Source of the DNA: Actinomyces succiniciruminis
Lineage (GTDB): Bacteria; Actinomycetota; Actinomycetes; Actinomycetales; Actinomycetaceae
Length of the DNA: 64,000 nt
Reading direction: 5' to 3'
Assembly (NCBI RefSeq): GCF_900002405.1
Contig: NZ_LK995542.1
Span: 21,562 to 85,561 of the forward strand
How positions within the stretch are numbered: position 1 is the first letter of the stretch; the number at the start of each line of letters is the position of its first letter. Positions 26,419-34,827 of the stretch are shown here, in pieces. The notes under the pieces are model-generated. The model saw only the letters and a list, made by a program, of their open reading frames with translations, did no database searches and had not been told where the DNA came from. The position numbers were made by a program, and so were the translations under genes.

Positions 26419-27627
26419 ATGCCGTCCCTGAGCTCCCCTCAGTTCCACACAACTCAAGCAGCCTCACTATACAAATCTTTCCGACAAGTCGCACCGAAAC
26501 ATAATCCGGCACCTACAGAACAGACACGCTCCCCGCTAGAGGAGGTAGTGTTCAACGTATCAGAAGGATGCAATCTTGCATGCAGCTATTGTTTCGCAGG
26601 GATGGGAACATACGGCAGCCCTACGAGCCGATGGATGACCACGAACACTGCTCGCAAGGCAGTTAGGTTCATAACACGACGGGGAGTCCCAAAAGTCGTT
26701 AAGTTATTCGGCGGCGAGCCATTCATGAACATGCCGGCTTGCTCAGCAATCGTCGACGAATTCTCGTCCTTGTTCGAGCAAAGTCAAATCGATACGACAC
26801 CGACATACGTCACGGTCACTAATATGACGATTTGGAATCGTCGCATCGAGGCCTTCATTAATAACTCAAAAGTAAAGGTTACGGCTTCGATAGACGGACC
26901 CAAGAGCATACATGACCTTCACCGAACATACTCAAATGGACGCGGCAGCTTTACCACCGTCGACCGCAATATCCATATTATGCAAGACATGACCGGCGAA
27001 CCGTCAGCGCTGGAATGCGTATACACCCCATCGCATCTAGACGCAGGAATCTCCCCTGCATACCTTCGAGACTACCTTTCAAATAGGTATCATATTAACG
27101 ATATCATCCTGGTTCCAGTAATTCCGACTGACACCTTACCCTCAAATGAAGGCCAATCATGGGCTCAGACATTGCGGCAGTTGGGCGAGGACTATTCGCG
27201 CAGCATTCACGCGAGAACAAACAGCGGCGATAGCAACGCGCAGCTTGAGCTTGACTCGTGGATCCAGCAGATCACGATACCCAAACGCAGCAACTATTGT
27301 GGAATGGGCACATCATCTTTAACCATCGACGCAGAGGGACATCTCACCCCTTGCTACACCCTCATCGGCAAAGAGGGCTGGACACAAATGCAAGATATCG
27401 ACAACCTTTCTCCGCACCTCCCAGATGAGTTGCAAACACGAGTCTCACGTATCAACAAGGACAATGACAGGGTGTGTTCCGAGTGCGCCATTAGAGATTG
27501 CTGTTGGGGATGTCCAGGCGCGCAAGTTAATACATCAGGGGAAATTGATACCGCCTATTCCTCGTCATGCGAGTTCATGATCGGGTTTATCGAGGGACTC
27601 ATGCTTGAGTTTGCCAGGAAGGATTGA
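26419..27627 (+). CDS. Radical SAM/SPASM peptide-modifying enzyme
   Basis: A 402-residue radical S-adenosylmethionine enzyme. The CxxxCxxC cluster motif is CNLACSYC at 51-58, followed by a GGEP motif (LFGGEPFMN) and a DGP segment (SIDGPKSIHDLH). The C-terminal SPASM region has cysteines at 294, 312, 353, 356, 361, 362, 365 and 384, enough for two auxiliary iron-sulfur clusters. Such enzymes install thioether or carbon-carbon links in peptides. No N-terminal PqqD/RRE domain is present, so leader recognition must use another surface. Start: ATG at 26419 with AGGAG seven bases upstream. Base composition is clearly lower in GC than flanking genes, suggesting transfer. Confidence 0.9.
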   Translation: MPSLSSPQFHTTQAASLYKSFRQVAPKHNPAPTEQTRSPLEEVVFNVSEGCNLACSYCFAGMGTYGSPTSRWMTTNTARKAVRFITRRGVPKVVKLFGGEPFMNMPACSAIVDEFSSLFEQSQIDTTPTYVTVTNMTIWNRRIEAFINNSKVKVTASIDGPKSIHDLHRTYSNGRGSFTTVDRNIHIMQDMTGEPSALECVYTPSHLDAGISPAYLRDYLSNRYHINDIILVPVIPTDTLPSNEGQSWAQTLRQLGEDYSRSIHARTNSGDSNAQLELDSWIQQITIPKRSNYCGMGTSSLTIDAEGHLTPCYTLIGKEGWTQMQDIDNLSPHLPDELQTRVSRINKDNDRVCSECAIRDCCWGCPGAQVNTSGEIDTAYSSSCEFMIGFIEGLMLEFARKD

Positions 27628-27631
27628 CGTC

Positions 27632-28879
27632 GTGCATTTGTGGCGCCAGCGGGATTATGTCCTATGGCTTATCGGAGATACGGCGGGCACGCTGAGCTCA
27701 TCAATGCGAGTGTTCGCCGTACCTCTGGCTACCTTCTACGTCACACACTCAGCGACTGCGGCAGGATTCATTACCGGACTGACGTCAATCACGTTCGCTG
27801 TTCTGAGTCTGCCCGGCGGCGTAGTCATCGACGCCCACGACCGACGCCAGATGATCATGACCTACGCCGTTTCAGGGATGGCGCTACATGGAGTTTTCGG
27901 CGTACTCCTGCTAACCGGGCACACCCCGATACAAGTACTGATTGCATACGCCATCCTCAGTGGCGCCAGAGCCGGACTACTCGGCAACACAACAAACGTT
28001 GCCTTGAAGTCGGTAGTCAGCGACGATTCCCTAACTGAAGCGTTCGGCGCCAACCAAGCCCGCGACGAAATCGTCTCACTACTTTCAGGACCATTCGCGG
28101 GACTTATGTTCGCAATCTCGCCGGCACTCCCATTTTTCGTCGAGTTGCTCGGCGCTGCTACCCTTGCCGTGTCGTTCATGTTCATTCGTGCGCCACTGGC
28201 CGCACAAAATGACGAAGCCGCGAAGAGCGCAGACTCCCCTTTCGCTGATCTCCTCGACGGACTGCGCTGGGTGGCACACAACCCGGTTGTTCGCAGGCTC
28301 ATCAGCGTGTCATTCCCGCTGACACTCGGTATGACGGGAATCGAAAGCGCCGTCATCATCCACTTGCAGGCCATCGGCACTCCCACCGGCACGGTCGGAT
28401 TGGTCAGCGCCGGCGCCGGTCTGGGTGCGTTAGTGGGGGCGCTTTCAACCAGCGTAATCGCTCGCCGCTTCCCAACGGGCTGGACAATGATCTGCGGTTC
28501 ACTGCTCATGTGCTTTTGCTACATACCCATTGCCTTCGTTTCTCACATCCCGCTGATTATCGCCAGTATCGGCTGCGCCGCCGCTTGCATCGCCGTGGTC
28601 AACGCCCAGTTCGGCTCTTACTTCATGCACATCGTTCCGGACAACATCCTCGGCAGAGCACTCGCGGTCAGTTCGTTAGTCGGTATGGGTTCCGGTGGCC
28701 TCGGCTCGATGTTGGCCGGATTCGGCCTGGGCTCATTCGACTTCCGACTGACTATCGTGGGGTTGTTGGCAGTCCTGGCGACTGCAGTCCCACTGCTGCT
28801 GTCTTCTTCACATCTGCGCGCAGTGCCATTGCCCGCGCAGTGGTCCACTGCCGAGCTTACCCAAGCCGCAGCTAGCTAG
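27632..28879 (+). CDS. MFS transporter, probable peptide exporter/immunity protein
   Basis: A 415-residue protein with about twelve membrane helices and the family loop between helices 2 and 3 (GGVVIDAHDRRQMIMT), resembling the MFS_3/EntS- and MefA-like efflux group. The GTG at 27632, ten bases after an AGGAAGG site and five after the radical SAM stop, is preferred to the TTG at 27605. Placement directly after the radical SAM enzyme suggests export of, or self-protection against, the modified peptide. No protease domain is attached, so leader removal would need another enzyme. Confidence 0.85.
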   Translation: MHLWRQRDYVLWLIGDTAGTLSSSMRVFAVPLATFYVTHSATAAGFITGLTSITFAVLSLPGGVVIDAHDRRQMIMTYAVSGMALHGVFGVLLLTGHTPIQVLIAYAILSGARAGLLGNTTNVALKSVVSDDSLTEAFGANQARDEIVSLLSGPFAGLMFAISPALPFFVELLGAATLAVSFMFIRAPLAAQNDEAAKSADSPFADLLDGLRWVAHNPVVRRLISVSFPLTLGMTGIESAVIIHLQAIGTPTGTVGLVSAGAGLGALVGALSTSVIARRFPTGWTMICGSLLMCFCYIPIAFVSHIPLIIASIGCAAACIAVVNAQFGSYFMHIVPDNILGRALAVSSLVGMGSGGLGSMLAGFGLGSFDFRLTIVGLLAVLATAVPLLLSSSHLRAVPLPAQWSTAELTQAAAS

Positions 28880-28889
28880 ATCGCTGCGC

Positions 28890-28905
28890 ACCGCACAAGT
28901 GCGGT
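28890..28905 (+). terminator. Short hairpin between convergent genes
   Basis: ACCGCAC and GTGCGGT separated by two bases lie in the 29-base gap between the MFS gene and the convergent methyltransferase. It could end transcription from both sides; no T-run is present. Confidence 0.3.
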
Positions 28906-28908
28906 CAG

Positions 28909-29775
28909 CTACTCGGGCTTGTGGGCAACCAGGGCGATGCCCACCATGTCCTGCTCGTAGCGCTTGAAGGTGCGGCGCATCGTTAGCATGCGCTGCCGTA
29001 GCTCCCGGTCGGCAATGACGTTGCGGGCGATGCGCGCAAAACCGCCCAGGCCCTCGTCGCGCAGGTTGCGGCCGAGCTTCATCAGCGCCATGGGGGCGGT
29101 GTCCACCCAGTCGACCACGAGGCCGGCCTCCTGTAGCAGCTGCCCCCAGGCGGCCGCCGTCATGGGGCGGGCGTTGACGTGGATGGCGCGCGCCAGGTCC
29201 TTGCGCAGCTCGGTGTAGCGGGCCTCGTCGATGTCGTCCGGAACCACGCCCAACTCATGGATGGCGTAACGACCTCCGGGACGCAGCACCCGGGCCGCCT
29301 CCGCGGCGATTGCCGCCTTGGCCTTGTCACCCTGCATGGTCAGCATGGCCTCGCCGATCACGACGTCGGCACTGGCATCGGGCAGGCCGGTATTGGCGGC
29401 CTCGCCCCGGCGGACACGTCCGCGATCGCCGACCACCGCGGCCACCCTGCGGGCGGCGTCGGGGTCCCGGTCGATGGCGATGTAGGAGGCCGGGTCGGCG
29501 GCGATGACCTCGGCCGCGGTGCGGCCCAGCCCTGGGGCGAGTTCGACGACGTCGGCGCCGGCCAGGTGGGCGTGCTCGAGCATGGCGGCGGACAGGGCGG
29601 CGCCACCTGGACGCAGGACGCGTTTGCCCGCGCGGGCGAGCACCCAGTGGCCGGGGGCGGTCGCGACGGGGCGGTCGGCGTAGGGCAGGGGCGGTTCGGG
29701 GGAACCCGGCCCAGCGGTCACGGGTTCGGTGGCGTCAGAAGCAGTGGTCTCGGCGGCAGATCCCTCATCGGTCAT
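28909..29775 (-). CDS. Class I SAM-dependent methyltransferase
   Basis: A 288-residue methyltransferase. After a disordered N-terminus of about 35 residues, motif I is VVELAPGLGRTA, the acidic residue binding the SAM ribose is in YIAIDRDPD, and the post-motif region includes LRPGGRYAIHELG. The substrate cannot be told; methyltransferase domain 11/25-type folds cover small molecules such as quinones. GC content is back to the genome level here, so it is probably not part of the peptide cassette despite its position. Confidence 0.8.
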   Translation of the reverse strand: MTDEGSAAETTASDATEPVTAGPGSPEPPLPYADRPVATAPGHWVLARAGKRVLRPGGAALSAAMLEHAHLAGADVVELAPGLGRTAAEVIAADPASYIAIDRDPDAARRVAAVVGDRGRVRRGEAANTGLPDASADVVIGEAMLTMQGDKAKAAIAAEAARVLRPGGRYAIHELGVVPDDIDEARYTELRKDLARAIHVNARPMTAAAWGQLLQEAGLVVDWVDTAPMALMKLGRNLRDEGLGGFARIARNVIADRELRQRMLTMRRTFKRYEQDMVGIALVAHKPE

Positions 29776-29893
29776 GGGAGCCAGTTTAGCCTCACCTCAC
29801 GCCGGGGAGTACTGCCAGGGTCACGCTCCACCCTGGCCGCGCAATGTGCAGCTTCCGTGACGGCACCCTGCCTCCGGCCTTTTCATGGCAGAC

Positions 29894-30013
29894 CGTCAAA
29901 ATCGGTGACAAACACCGGAACCATCCGCTCGAGCCGATTCAGAAACCGCATGATTCCAACGATTCGCAAAACGCGATTCGAGGCCCGGGGCGCGTTTGTC
30001 CCCATCCGTGACA
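29894..30013 (-). repeat. 120-bp centred-core palindromic element, copy B
   Basis: The left arm reads CGTCAAAATCGGTGACAAAC and the right arm, on the other strand, TGTCACGGATGGGGACAAAC. The core is inverted here (CCGCATGATTCCAACG at 29946-29961), exactly 52 bases from each end. Arm type: GACAAAC. It fills most of the gap between the methyltransferase start and the SDR stop. Confidence 0.8.
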
Positions 30014-30032
30014 ATGCGCTGCCGCCCGGCTG

Positions 30033-30809
30033 TCAAATGGCGGTGTAACCGCCGTCCACAGGGATGGCCGTGCCGGTGACGTAGGCGGAGGCGGGCGAGG
30101 CCAGGAACAGGGTCGCGGTGTCGAGCTCACCCTCCGCGCCGTAGCGGCCAAGCGGGATCGTGCGCTTGGCGTGCTCCTGGAAGAACTCGGATTCGAGCGT
30201 ATCGGCGGTCAGCTCGGTGTAGAAGTAGCCGGGGCAGATCGCGTTGACGGTGATGCCGTACTTGCCCCACTCGGCCGCCAGCGCCCGGGTCAGGTTGACC
30301 ATCCCGCCCTTCGCGGCGTGGTAGGGGGCGGACCCGGCCACCATATTGCCCACCAACCCGTACATGGAGGAGATGTTGATGATGCGCCCGTAGCCGGAGG
30401 GGATCATGGCCTTGTTGGCGGCGGCGCGGGCCACGCGGAAGGAGCCGAGCAGGTCGATGTCGACCTCGCTGACGAACTGCTCGTCGGTGATGGTCTCCGC
30501 CGGGCCGACTGCACCGGTGCCCGCGTTGTTCACCACGATGTCGAGCCGCCCGAACTTCTCCAGCGCCGCATCCACAACCGCCTCGACGTTGGCCGTGTCC
30601 GTGATGTCGCAGCGCAGGGCCAGGGTAGGTACCCCGTATTCCTCCGCGATCTCGGCGGCGACCGCCTCGATGCGGGGCACGCGGCGGGCGACGGCGACGA
30701 TGCCGGCGCCGGCGGACGCCAGCGCCTTGGCCATCTGCACGCCCAGGCCGGAGGAGCAGCCGGTGACGAGGGCGACTTGCCCGGTCAGGTCGAAGTAGTT
30801 GCGGTCCAT
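30033..30809 (-). CDS. Short-chain dehydrogenase/reductase
   Basis: A 258-residue classical SDR. The cofactor motif TGxxxGxG appears as TGCSSGLG near 17-24, the NNAG motif is present (VVNNAGTGAVGP), and the catalytic Ser-Tyr-Lys set is in INISSMYG and YHAAKGG. C-terminal VTGTAIPVDGGYTAI is typical of gluconate 5-dehydrogenase and 3-oxoacyl-reductase-like members. An arginine pair after strand 2 (VARR) suggests preference for NADP(H). The substrate is unknown. Monocistronic as far as can be seen. Confidence 0.88.
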   Translation of the reverse strand: MDRNYFDLTGQVALVTGCSSGLGVQMAKALASAGAGIVAVARRVPRIEAVAAEIAEEYGVPTLALRCDITDTANVEAVVDAALEKFGRLDIVVNNAGTGAVGPAETITDEQFVSEVDIDLLGSFRVARAAANKAMIPSGYGRIINISSMYGLVGNMVAGSAPYHAAKGGMVNLTRALAAEWGKYGITVNAICPGYFYTELTADTLESEFFQEHAKRTIPLGRYGAEGELDTATLFLASPASAYVTGTAIPVDGGYTAI

Positions 30810-31010
30810 GTGTCCAAAAGGCCTTTCTATCGGGAGTTGCCAAGTGGCGGGGAGGTTCGGAGGGGCGGTGAACGATCCAGACGGCGCCGGACTCGATCGA
30901 CAACGACCGCTCCGGACGCGACGCGAGCCTATGTGCCCAGGTCACCCTCTGGGAAGGATTGTCGTAATAATCCGCTCGGTATTCTCCCACCGGTACGACG
31001 CCGCCCGGGA

Positions 31011-31187
31011 CTACCGGACGGCATCGGCGAGGGGCCGGTTTCGGCGCCCGGTGGCGACGACGGCGAGCAGCGCGGCGACGAGTCTGACGCCCAGCCACCA
31101 GAAGGCAGTACGGGTGCCGGCGGTGGTGGCCCGACGGTCGTCGGGGCGGGCGGCCAGGTGCCGCTCGAATGCGTTCGAAGCTGTCAT
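31011..31187 (-). CDS. Small putative membrane protein (58 aa)
   Basis: A short open frame (MTASNAFERHLAARP...) with a GGAG sequence just before its ATG and one hydrophobic stretch (WWLGVRLVAALLAVVATG) followed by a basic tail. It lies 48 bases downstream of the MerR regulator in the same direction, so it could share its transcript. No family recognised. The remaining 30810-31010 and 31188-31235 gaps show nothing else. Confidence 0.35.
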   Translation of the reverse strand: MTASNAFERHLAARPDDRRATTAGTRTAFWWLGVRLVAALLAVVATGRRNRPLADAVR

Positions 31188-31235
31188 CACTCTCCGGGAC
31201 TAGACGCCGGGCCCACGCGTCTCCGTCCGCCGAGG

Positions 31236-31724
31236 TCAGTAGCGGTGAATGCCGCAGCTCTCCTTGATGCGTCGTATCCGCGGCGGGAGCTGGTCCAGCG
31301 GCATGTTTCGCGGGGCGTCGCAGGATCCCGCCGCCGCGGCAACCTCGTAGAACCAACATTTGTAGTCGATGAAGTCGAGGGTGGTCTGCAGCTCCTCCAG
31401 CTCGCGCAGTACCTCGCGTCGACGCGCCTGGACCATGCGACGGCGCGCTTCGATCGTGGAGTCCCCCTCGAAGTAGAGCCGCACATACTCACGGATCTCC
31501 TTGATGGGCATGCCGGATTTCTTCAGCCGCTCCACATACCGGATCCACTCCAGATCGTCCTCGGTGAAGCGCCGCGTTCCCCCGCCCGTGCGGGCTACGC
31601 CCGGAATGAGGCCCTCCCGGTCGTAGAAGCGCAGGGCCGACGTCGTCAGGCCGGTCTCCCGGGCGGCCTCCCCGATCGTGTAGGTCCGTTCCGCGACTGC
31701 GGCTGGAGTGCTCATACGGTTCAT
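31236..31724 (-). CDS. MerR-family transcriptional regulator
   Basis: A 162-residue regulator with the MerR HTH at about 14-55 (TYTIGEAARETGLTTSALRF, then YDREGLIPG) and the beta-wing/RRF segment GGTRRFTEDD, followed by a long dimerisation helix. The C-terminal part has two cysteines (YKCWFY, GSCDAP) in a pattern seen in MerR regulators that respond to oxidants or aldehydes. It is divergent from a YciI-like gene and a flavodoxin-type oxidoreductase, its likely targets. The start may be the ATG at 31724 or the one at 31712. Confidence 0.88.
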   Translation of the reverse strand: MNRMSTPAAVAERTYTIGEAARETGLTTSALRFYDREGLIPGVARTGGGTRRFTEDDLEWIRYVERLKKSGMPIKEIREYVRLYFEGDSTIEARRRMVQARRREVLRELEELQTTLDFIDYKCWFYEVAAAAGSCDAPRNMPLDQLPPRIRRIKESCGIHRY

Positions 31725-31761
31725 ACCCCTTCGAATGTGACGACGACCGCCCGACGGCCGC

Positions 31762-31794
31762 TTGACCTGAAGCTCACTTCAACTTGAAGACTAT
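31762..31794 (+). promoter_or_regulatory. MerR-type promoter/operator
   Basis: TTGACC at 31762 and GACTAT at 31789 are separated by about 20-21 bases, an overlong spacer typical of MerR-controlled promoters. The spacer contains the inverted repeat CTGAAG-CTCA-CTTCAA (31767-31782). It faces the YciI-like gene. Confidence 0.55.
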
Positions 31795-31904
31795 CCCCAT
31801 CGGCAACGTGCGCGGCTGCGGCTCCGCCGGGCCGAGCACGACCGCCGCTCTTGCGCAGTCCCGTCACAGCGGGACTGCCGACTGATGTTGTTCAAGGAGC
31901 ACTC

Positions 31905-32201
31905 GTGTTCGTCATTGACCTGACCATCACCGAAGAGGTCGACGACGCCGTCGCGGCCGAGCACCTGGCCGCCCACCGGCGTTGGTTTGCCTCCCACGTC
32001 GAGTCCGGGGACTTCCTCCTGCTCGGACCCCGCCGGGACCGCTCGGGCGCCGGGATCATCCTCGCCCGCGCCGAGTCCCGGGCAGCACTCGAGGAGATCC
32101 TCGCCGGCGACGTCTACCACCCGGAAGGCGCCACCTATGAGGTCGCCGAGTTCAAGGCGACCATGGGGGCACCGGCCCTGGCCGACCTGCTGGAGTCCTG
32201 A
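31905..32201 (+). CDS. YciI-family protein
   Basis: A 98-residue protein of the YciI-like (dimeric alpha-beta barrel) family, with the conserved His-Asp type pattern in EHLAAHRRWFASHVESGDFL and the LGPRRDRSGAGIIL strand-turn-strand. Function in most members is unknown. The GTG at 31905 has AAGGAG five bases upstream and gives the usual family N-terminus (MFVIDLTI). Probably controlled by the divergent MerR regulator. Confidence 0.85.
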   Translation: MFVIDLTITEEVDDAVAAEHLAAHRRWFASHVESGDFLLLGPRRDRSGAGIILARAESRAALEEILAGDVYHPEGATYEVAEFKATMGAPALADLLES

Positions 32202-32358
32202 GGCCGCGCCGGGCTCCGCCAGTACCTGGCAGCCGGTACCCGCGAACGCTTAGGTTCGTGGCCGGGCCATCCGAGCCGGTCTCCCCGGCAGGCCATGCTT
32301 CGCCCGGGGAGCTCCCCACCAAACCAACCAATCGCATCCGCTCTTCGAAGGAGTTCTC

Positions 32359-32919
32359 TTGAAGACCACCGTCCTTGTCTTCCACCCCCGCCTGAGTGCT
32401 GGCTCGCGCGTTAACGCCCGCCTGGCGCAGGCCGCCCGGGCCGCCGGCACCCCCGACACGCCCGTCGAGGTCCGGGACCTGTACGCCCTCTACCCGGACT
32501 TCCGCATCGACGTCGAGGCCGAGAAGGCCGTGCTGACCGCCGCCGACCGCATCGTCTGGCAGTTCCCCATGTACTGGTACTCAACCCCCTCGCTGCTCAA
32601 GCAGTGGGAGGACGACGTCCTGGAGCACGGCTGGGCCTACGGCTCCACCGGCACCGCCCTGCACGGCAAGGAGCTCGGCGTGGCCGTCTCCCCCGGTGCC
32701 CCCACCGAGCGCTACGACCACGAGGGCGCCTTCCATTACACGGTCACCGATCTGCTGCGTCCGCTGCAGGCGACCAGCAACCTGATCGGCACCCGCTTCC
32801 TGCGGCCCTTCGTCACCACCGGCGCCATGGCCATCTCCGATGCCGACCTGGAGGCTCAGGCCGACGCCTACACGGCATGGCTGACCGGCGAGGTGCCCGC
32901 GCTCGGCGACTTCGAGTAA
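32359..32919 (+). CDS. NAD(P)H oxidoreductase, flavodoxin-like fold (KefF/MdaB type)
   Basis: A 186-residue flavoprotein. The FMN phosphate loop is near VFHPRLSAGSRVN and the QFPMYWYSTPSLLKQWEDDV segment is characteristic of NAD(P)H:quinone reductases of the general stress protein 14/KefF group. It likely performs two-electron reduction of quinones or other electrophiles. Start TTG at 32359 with GAAGGAG five bases upstream. It lies 157 bases after the YciI-like gene and is likely part of the same MerR-linked stress response. Confidence 0.88.
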   Translation: MKTTVLVFHPRLSAGSRVNARLAQAARAAGTPDTPVEVRDLYALYPDFRIDVEAEKAVLTAADRIVWQFPMYWYSTPSLLKQWEDDVLEHGWAYGSTGTALHGKELGVAVSPGAPTERYDHEGAFHYTVTDLLRPLQATSNLIGTRFLRPFVTTGAMAISDADLEAQADAYTAWLTGEVPALGDFE

Positions 32920-32926
32920 GTCCGCT

Positions 32927-32958
32927 CTCCTCGGCCGTGGAGCCCCGCGGCCGAGGAG
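32927..32958 (+). terminator. Strong hairpin after the oxidoreductase
   Basis: A perfect 11-bp stem (CTCCTCGGCCG and complement) with a 10-base loop, eight bases after the stop codon. No T-run, as usual in this GC-rich genome. Confidence 0.6.
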
Positions 32959-33096
32959 ACTGCGCGGGGCCGCTTGTGCACGCTCTTGTCTGCACGCTGC
33001 TGCGCTGTGATTCGGACCGTATGTTGGCTCCATGACGGAACACCGTCCTCCCCCGCCGTGTTGTGATGCGCGATCGGAAACAGGAGGCACCGAGGC

Positions 33097-33234
33097 ATGC
33101 CATTCATCGTCTCAAGGGTCAACTTCGAACTCAGCCCGGCACAGGAGAAGGAACTCAAGCAACGCCTGGGCAGGGCCCTCATACCCGTCTGGGCAGTAGG
33201 CGGGATGACCTTCGACCGGCGTCGTTTCGCCTAG
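33097..33234 (+). pseudogene. Truncated tautomerase (4-OT/MIF-like) gene
   Basis: A 45-codon frame with a good ribosome-binding site (AGGAGG, nine bases upstream) starts MPFIVSRVNFELSPAQEKEL, the typical tautomerase N-terminus with the catalytic Pro2. Normal length is about 60 residues (4-OT) or 115 (MIF-like). After about residue 32 the sequence stops resembling the family and ends at a TAG, eight bases before the next gene. Probably the 5' remnant of a gene whose 3' part was lost. Confidence 0.55.
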
Positions 33235-33242
33235 GGGTGGGC

Positions 33243-34148
33243 ATGTCTGTGGCTGCAAGCGGGCACGGGGCGCCCGAACAGGTTGGCCCCAAGGCGCTGA
33301 TCACCCAGTTCACCGATCCCATGATGGGACTGTCATGGGAGTGTGAACCGGCTCTGCGCAGGGTGGAGACGCACTTCCCGGGTGCGGTCGACTTCGACGC
33401 CGCGATGGGCCTGCTGGTGCGCGACGTGTCCGACTTCATGACGCCGGCCGAGCGCACTCTGGATGCGGCCGCCGGCATCCGCGCCTACAACGCCAGGCTG
33501 GCGGATATCTACCGCGAGGAGGAGCCGCTCGCGGGTATGCCCATCAACATGGAGGGCTTCTCCCTGTTCTCCCCGGCCCGGCGCTCATCGCGCCCGCTCA
33601 ACCTCGCCTATGAGGCGGTCCGGTTGATCGCCCCCGGCCAGGCGGAGCGTTTCCTCTACCGGCTGCGCTTCGCGACGGTCGTCGAATGCCGGCCCACCAC
33701 CGCGACCGAGGAGCTGGTGGAGGTGGTGCGCGCCTGCGGCCTGGACATCGGCGCCTTCCTGGCGGCCTTCGACGGGCCGGCGGCCAGGGCGGCCCTGCGG
33801 GCGAGCCTCGAACGCCGAGCGGCCCTGGGCATCAGGGGTCTGCCCGCATTCATGATCAGCTACGGCGATGTCAGGATGCTGCTGGGCGGGGTCTGCGACT
33901 ACGACGCCCTCGCCGCTGCGCTCGAGCGCGTCTCCGGCGGCCGGCTGCATCCGGCCGCCGTCAGCCCGACGACGACGGCGGTTGATCAGCTGTTGGCGGC
34001 CCCCCCGCTGCTGTCCGACGTCGAGATCGGCGCAGCCCTGGACCTGAGTGGGCCGGATCAGGCACGCGACTTGGCCGCTCCCCTCCTCGACGCCGGCCGT
34101 GCCCGGCTCCTTCAGGCACCACGAGGCTGGTTCATCGAGCGGGTGTGA
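33243..34148 (+). CDS. DsbA-family (FrnE-like) protein lacking CxxC
   Basis: A 301-residue protein with a thioredoxin-like DsbA domain. The start of the domain (LITQFTDPMMGLSWECEPAL) corresponds to the strand-helix that normally holds C-x-x-C or the DPxCPWxW motif, but both active-site cysteines are absent. The C-terminal 90 residues resemble a small winged-helix-like module. The redox role is therefore doubtful; it may be an isomerase-like or binding protein. Its 3' end overlaps the convergent response regulator by 17 bases. Confidence 0.75.
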   Translation: MSVAASGHGAPEQVGPKALITQFTDPMMGLSWECEPALRRVETHFPGAVDFDAAMGLLVRDVSDFMTPAERTLDAAAGIRAYNARLADIYREEEPLAGMPINMEGFSLFSPARRSSRPLNLAYEAVRLIAPGQAERFLYRLRFATVVECRPTTATEELVEVVRACGLDIGAFLAAFDGPAARAALRASLERRAALGIRGLPAFMISYGDVRMLLGGVCDYDALAAALERVSGGRLHPAAVSPTTTAVDQLLAAPPLLSDVEIGAALDLSGPDQARDLAAPLLDAGRARLLQAPRGWFIERV

Positions 34149-34827
34149 GCGCGCCCCGTTTCATAGCGGGCATCGGCGGTCGGGGAAGCTTGGAGCCGCG
34201 GTAGTAGAGCACCGCGATCTGGGTGCGGTTGCGTAGGCCGAGCTTGGCCAGGATGGCGCTGATGTGATTGCGCACCGTGCCCTCGCTCAGGTGCAGCCGG
34301 TCCGCCGTCTCGGCGTTGTCGAGCCCCCCGCTGATGGCCTGAACCACCTCGTACTCACGCTCGGTCAGCGCGGCAAAGGCCGGAGGGCGTACGTCTCCGG
34401 GCGTCGCCGCACCCGTCGCCATCCCCATGGCGGCGGTTCGCTCGAGTACCCGCCCCTCCAGGACGCTCATCCCGGTCATGACACTCCGCAGCGCGGGGGC
34501 TATCTGCGCCACGTCCTGCTTGATCAGGTAGCCGCGGGCCCCCAGTTGCAGCGCCCGTGCAATGTACTCATCGTCGGCGAAGGTGGTCAGAAAGACCACC
34601 TTCGCGCCCGGATCCAGGGCGAGGATCTGCTCGGCCGCATCCAGGCCGTCGGCTCCGGGCATCTGTATGTCCAACAACACCACGTCGGGGTGCGCGTCTC
34701 GGAAACCGGCTACCGCCTCCAGGCCGCTGGCGCCCACACCGACCACGTCGATATCCGCCTCGGCCCCCAGGATCGTCGCCAGGGAATGGGCGAGCAGACG
34801 ATCGTCGTCGACGATTAGTACCTTCAC
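34132..34827 (-). CDS. NarL/LuxR-family response regulator
   Basis: A 231-residue regulator. Receiver domain with acceptor aspartate at 53 (VVLLDIQMPGADG) and lysine in GYLIKQD; LuxR HTH at about 150-205 (LTEREYEVVQAISGGLDN, then SEGTVRNHISAIL). The GTG at 34827 overlaps the kinase stop (GTGA), so it is translated with the kinase. Its target is probably the divergent ABC exporter operon starting at 36118. Confidence 0.9.
   Translation of the reverse strand: MKVLIVDDDRLLAHSLATILGAEADIDVVGVGASGLEAVAGFRDAHPDVVLLDIQMPGADGLDAAEQILALDPGAKVVFLTTFADDEYIARALQLGARGYLIKQDVAQIAPALRSVMTGMSVLEGRVLERTAAMGMATGAATPGDVRPPAFAALTEREYEVVQAISGGLDNAETADRLHLSEGTVRNHISAILAKLGLRNRTQIAVLYYRGSKLPRPPMPAMKRGALTPAR

Noticed and set aside
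28909-29775. Methyltransferase as a fourth member of the RiPP cassette
   Set aside because: It is convergent to the cassette, separated by a hairpin, and has the GC content of the host genome rather than of the cassette.
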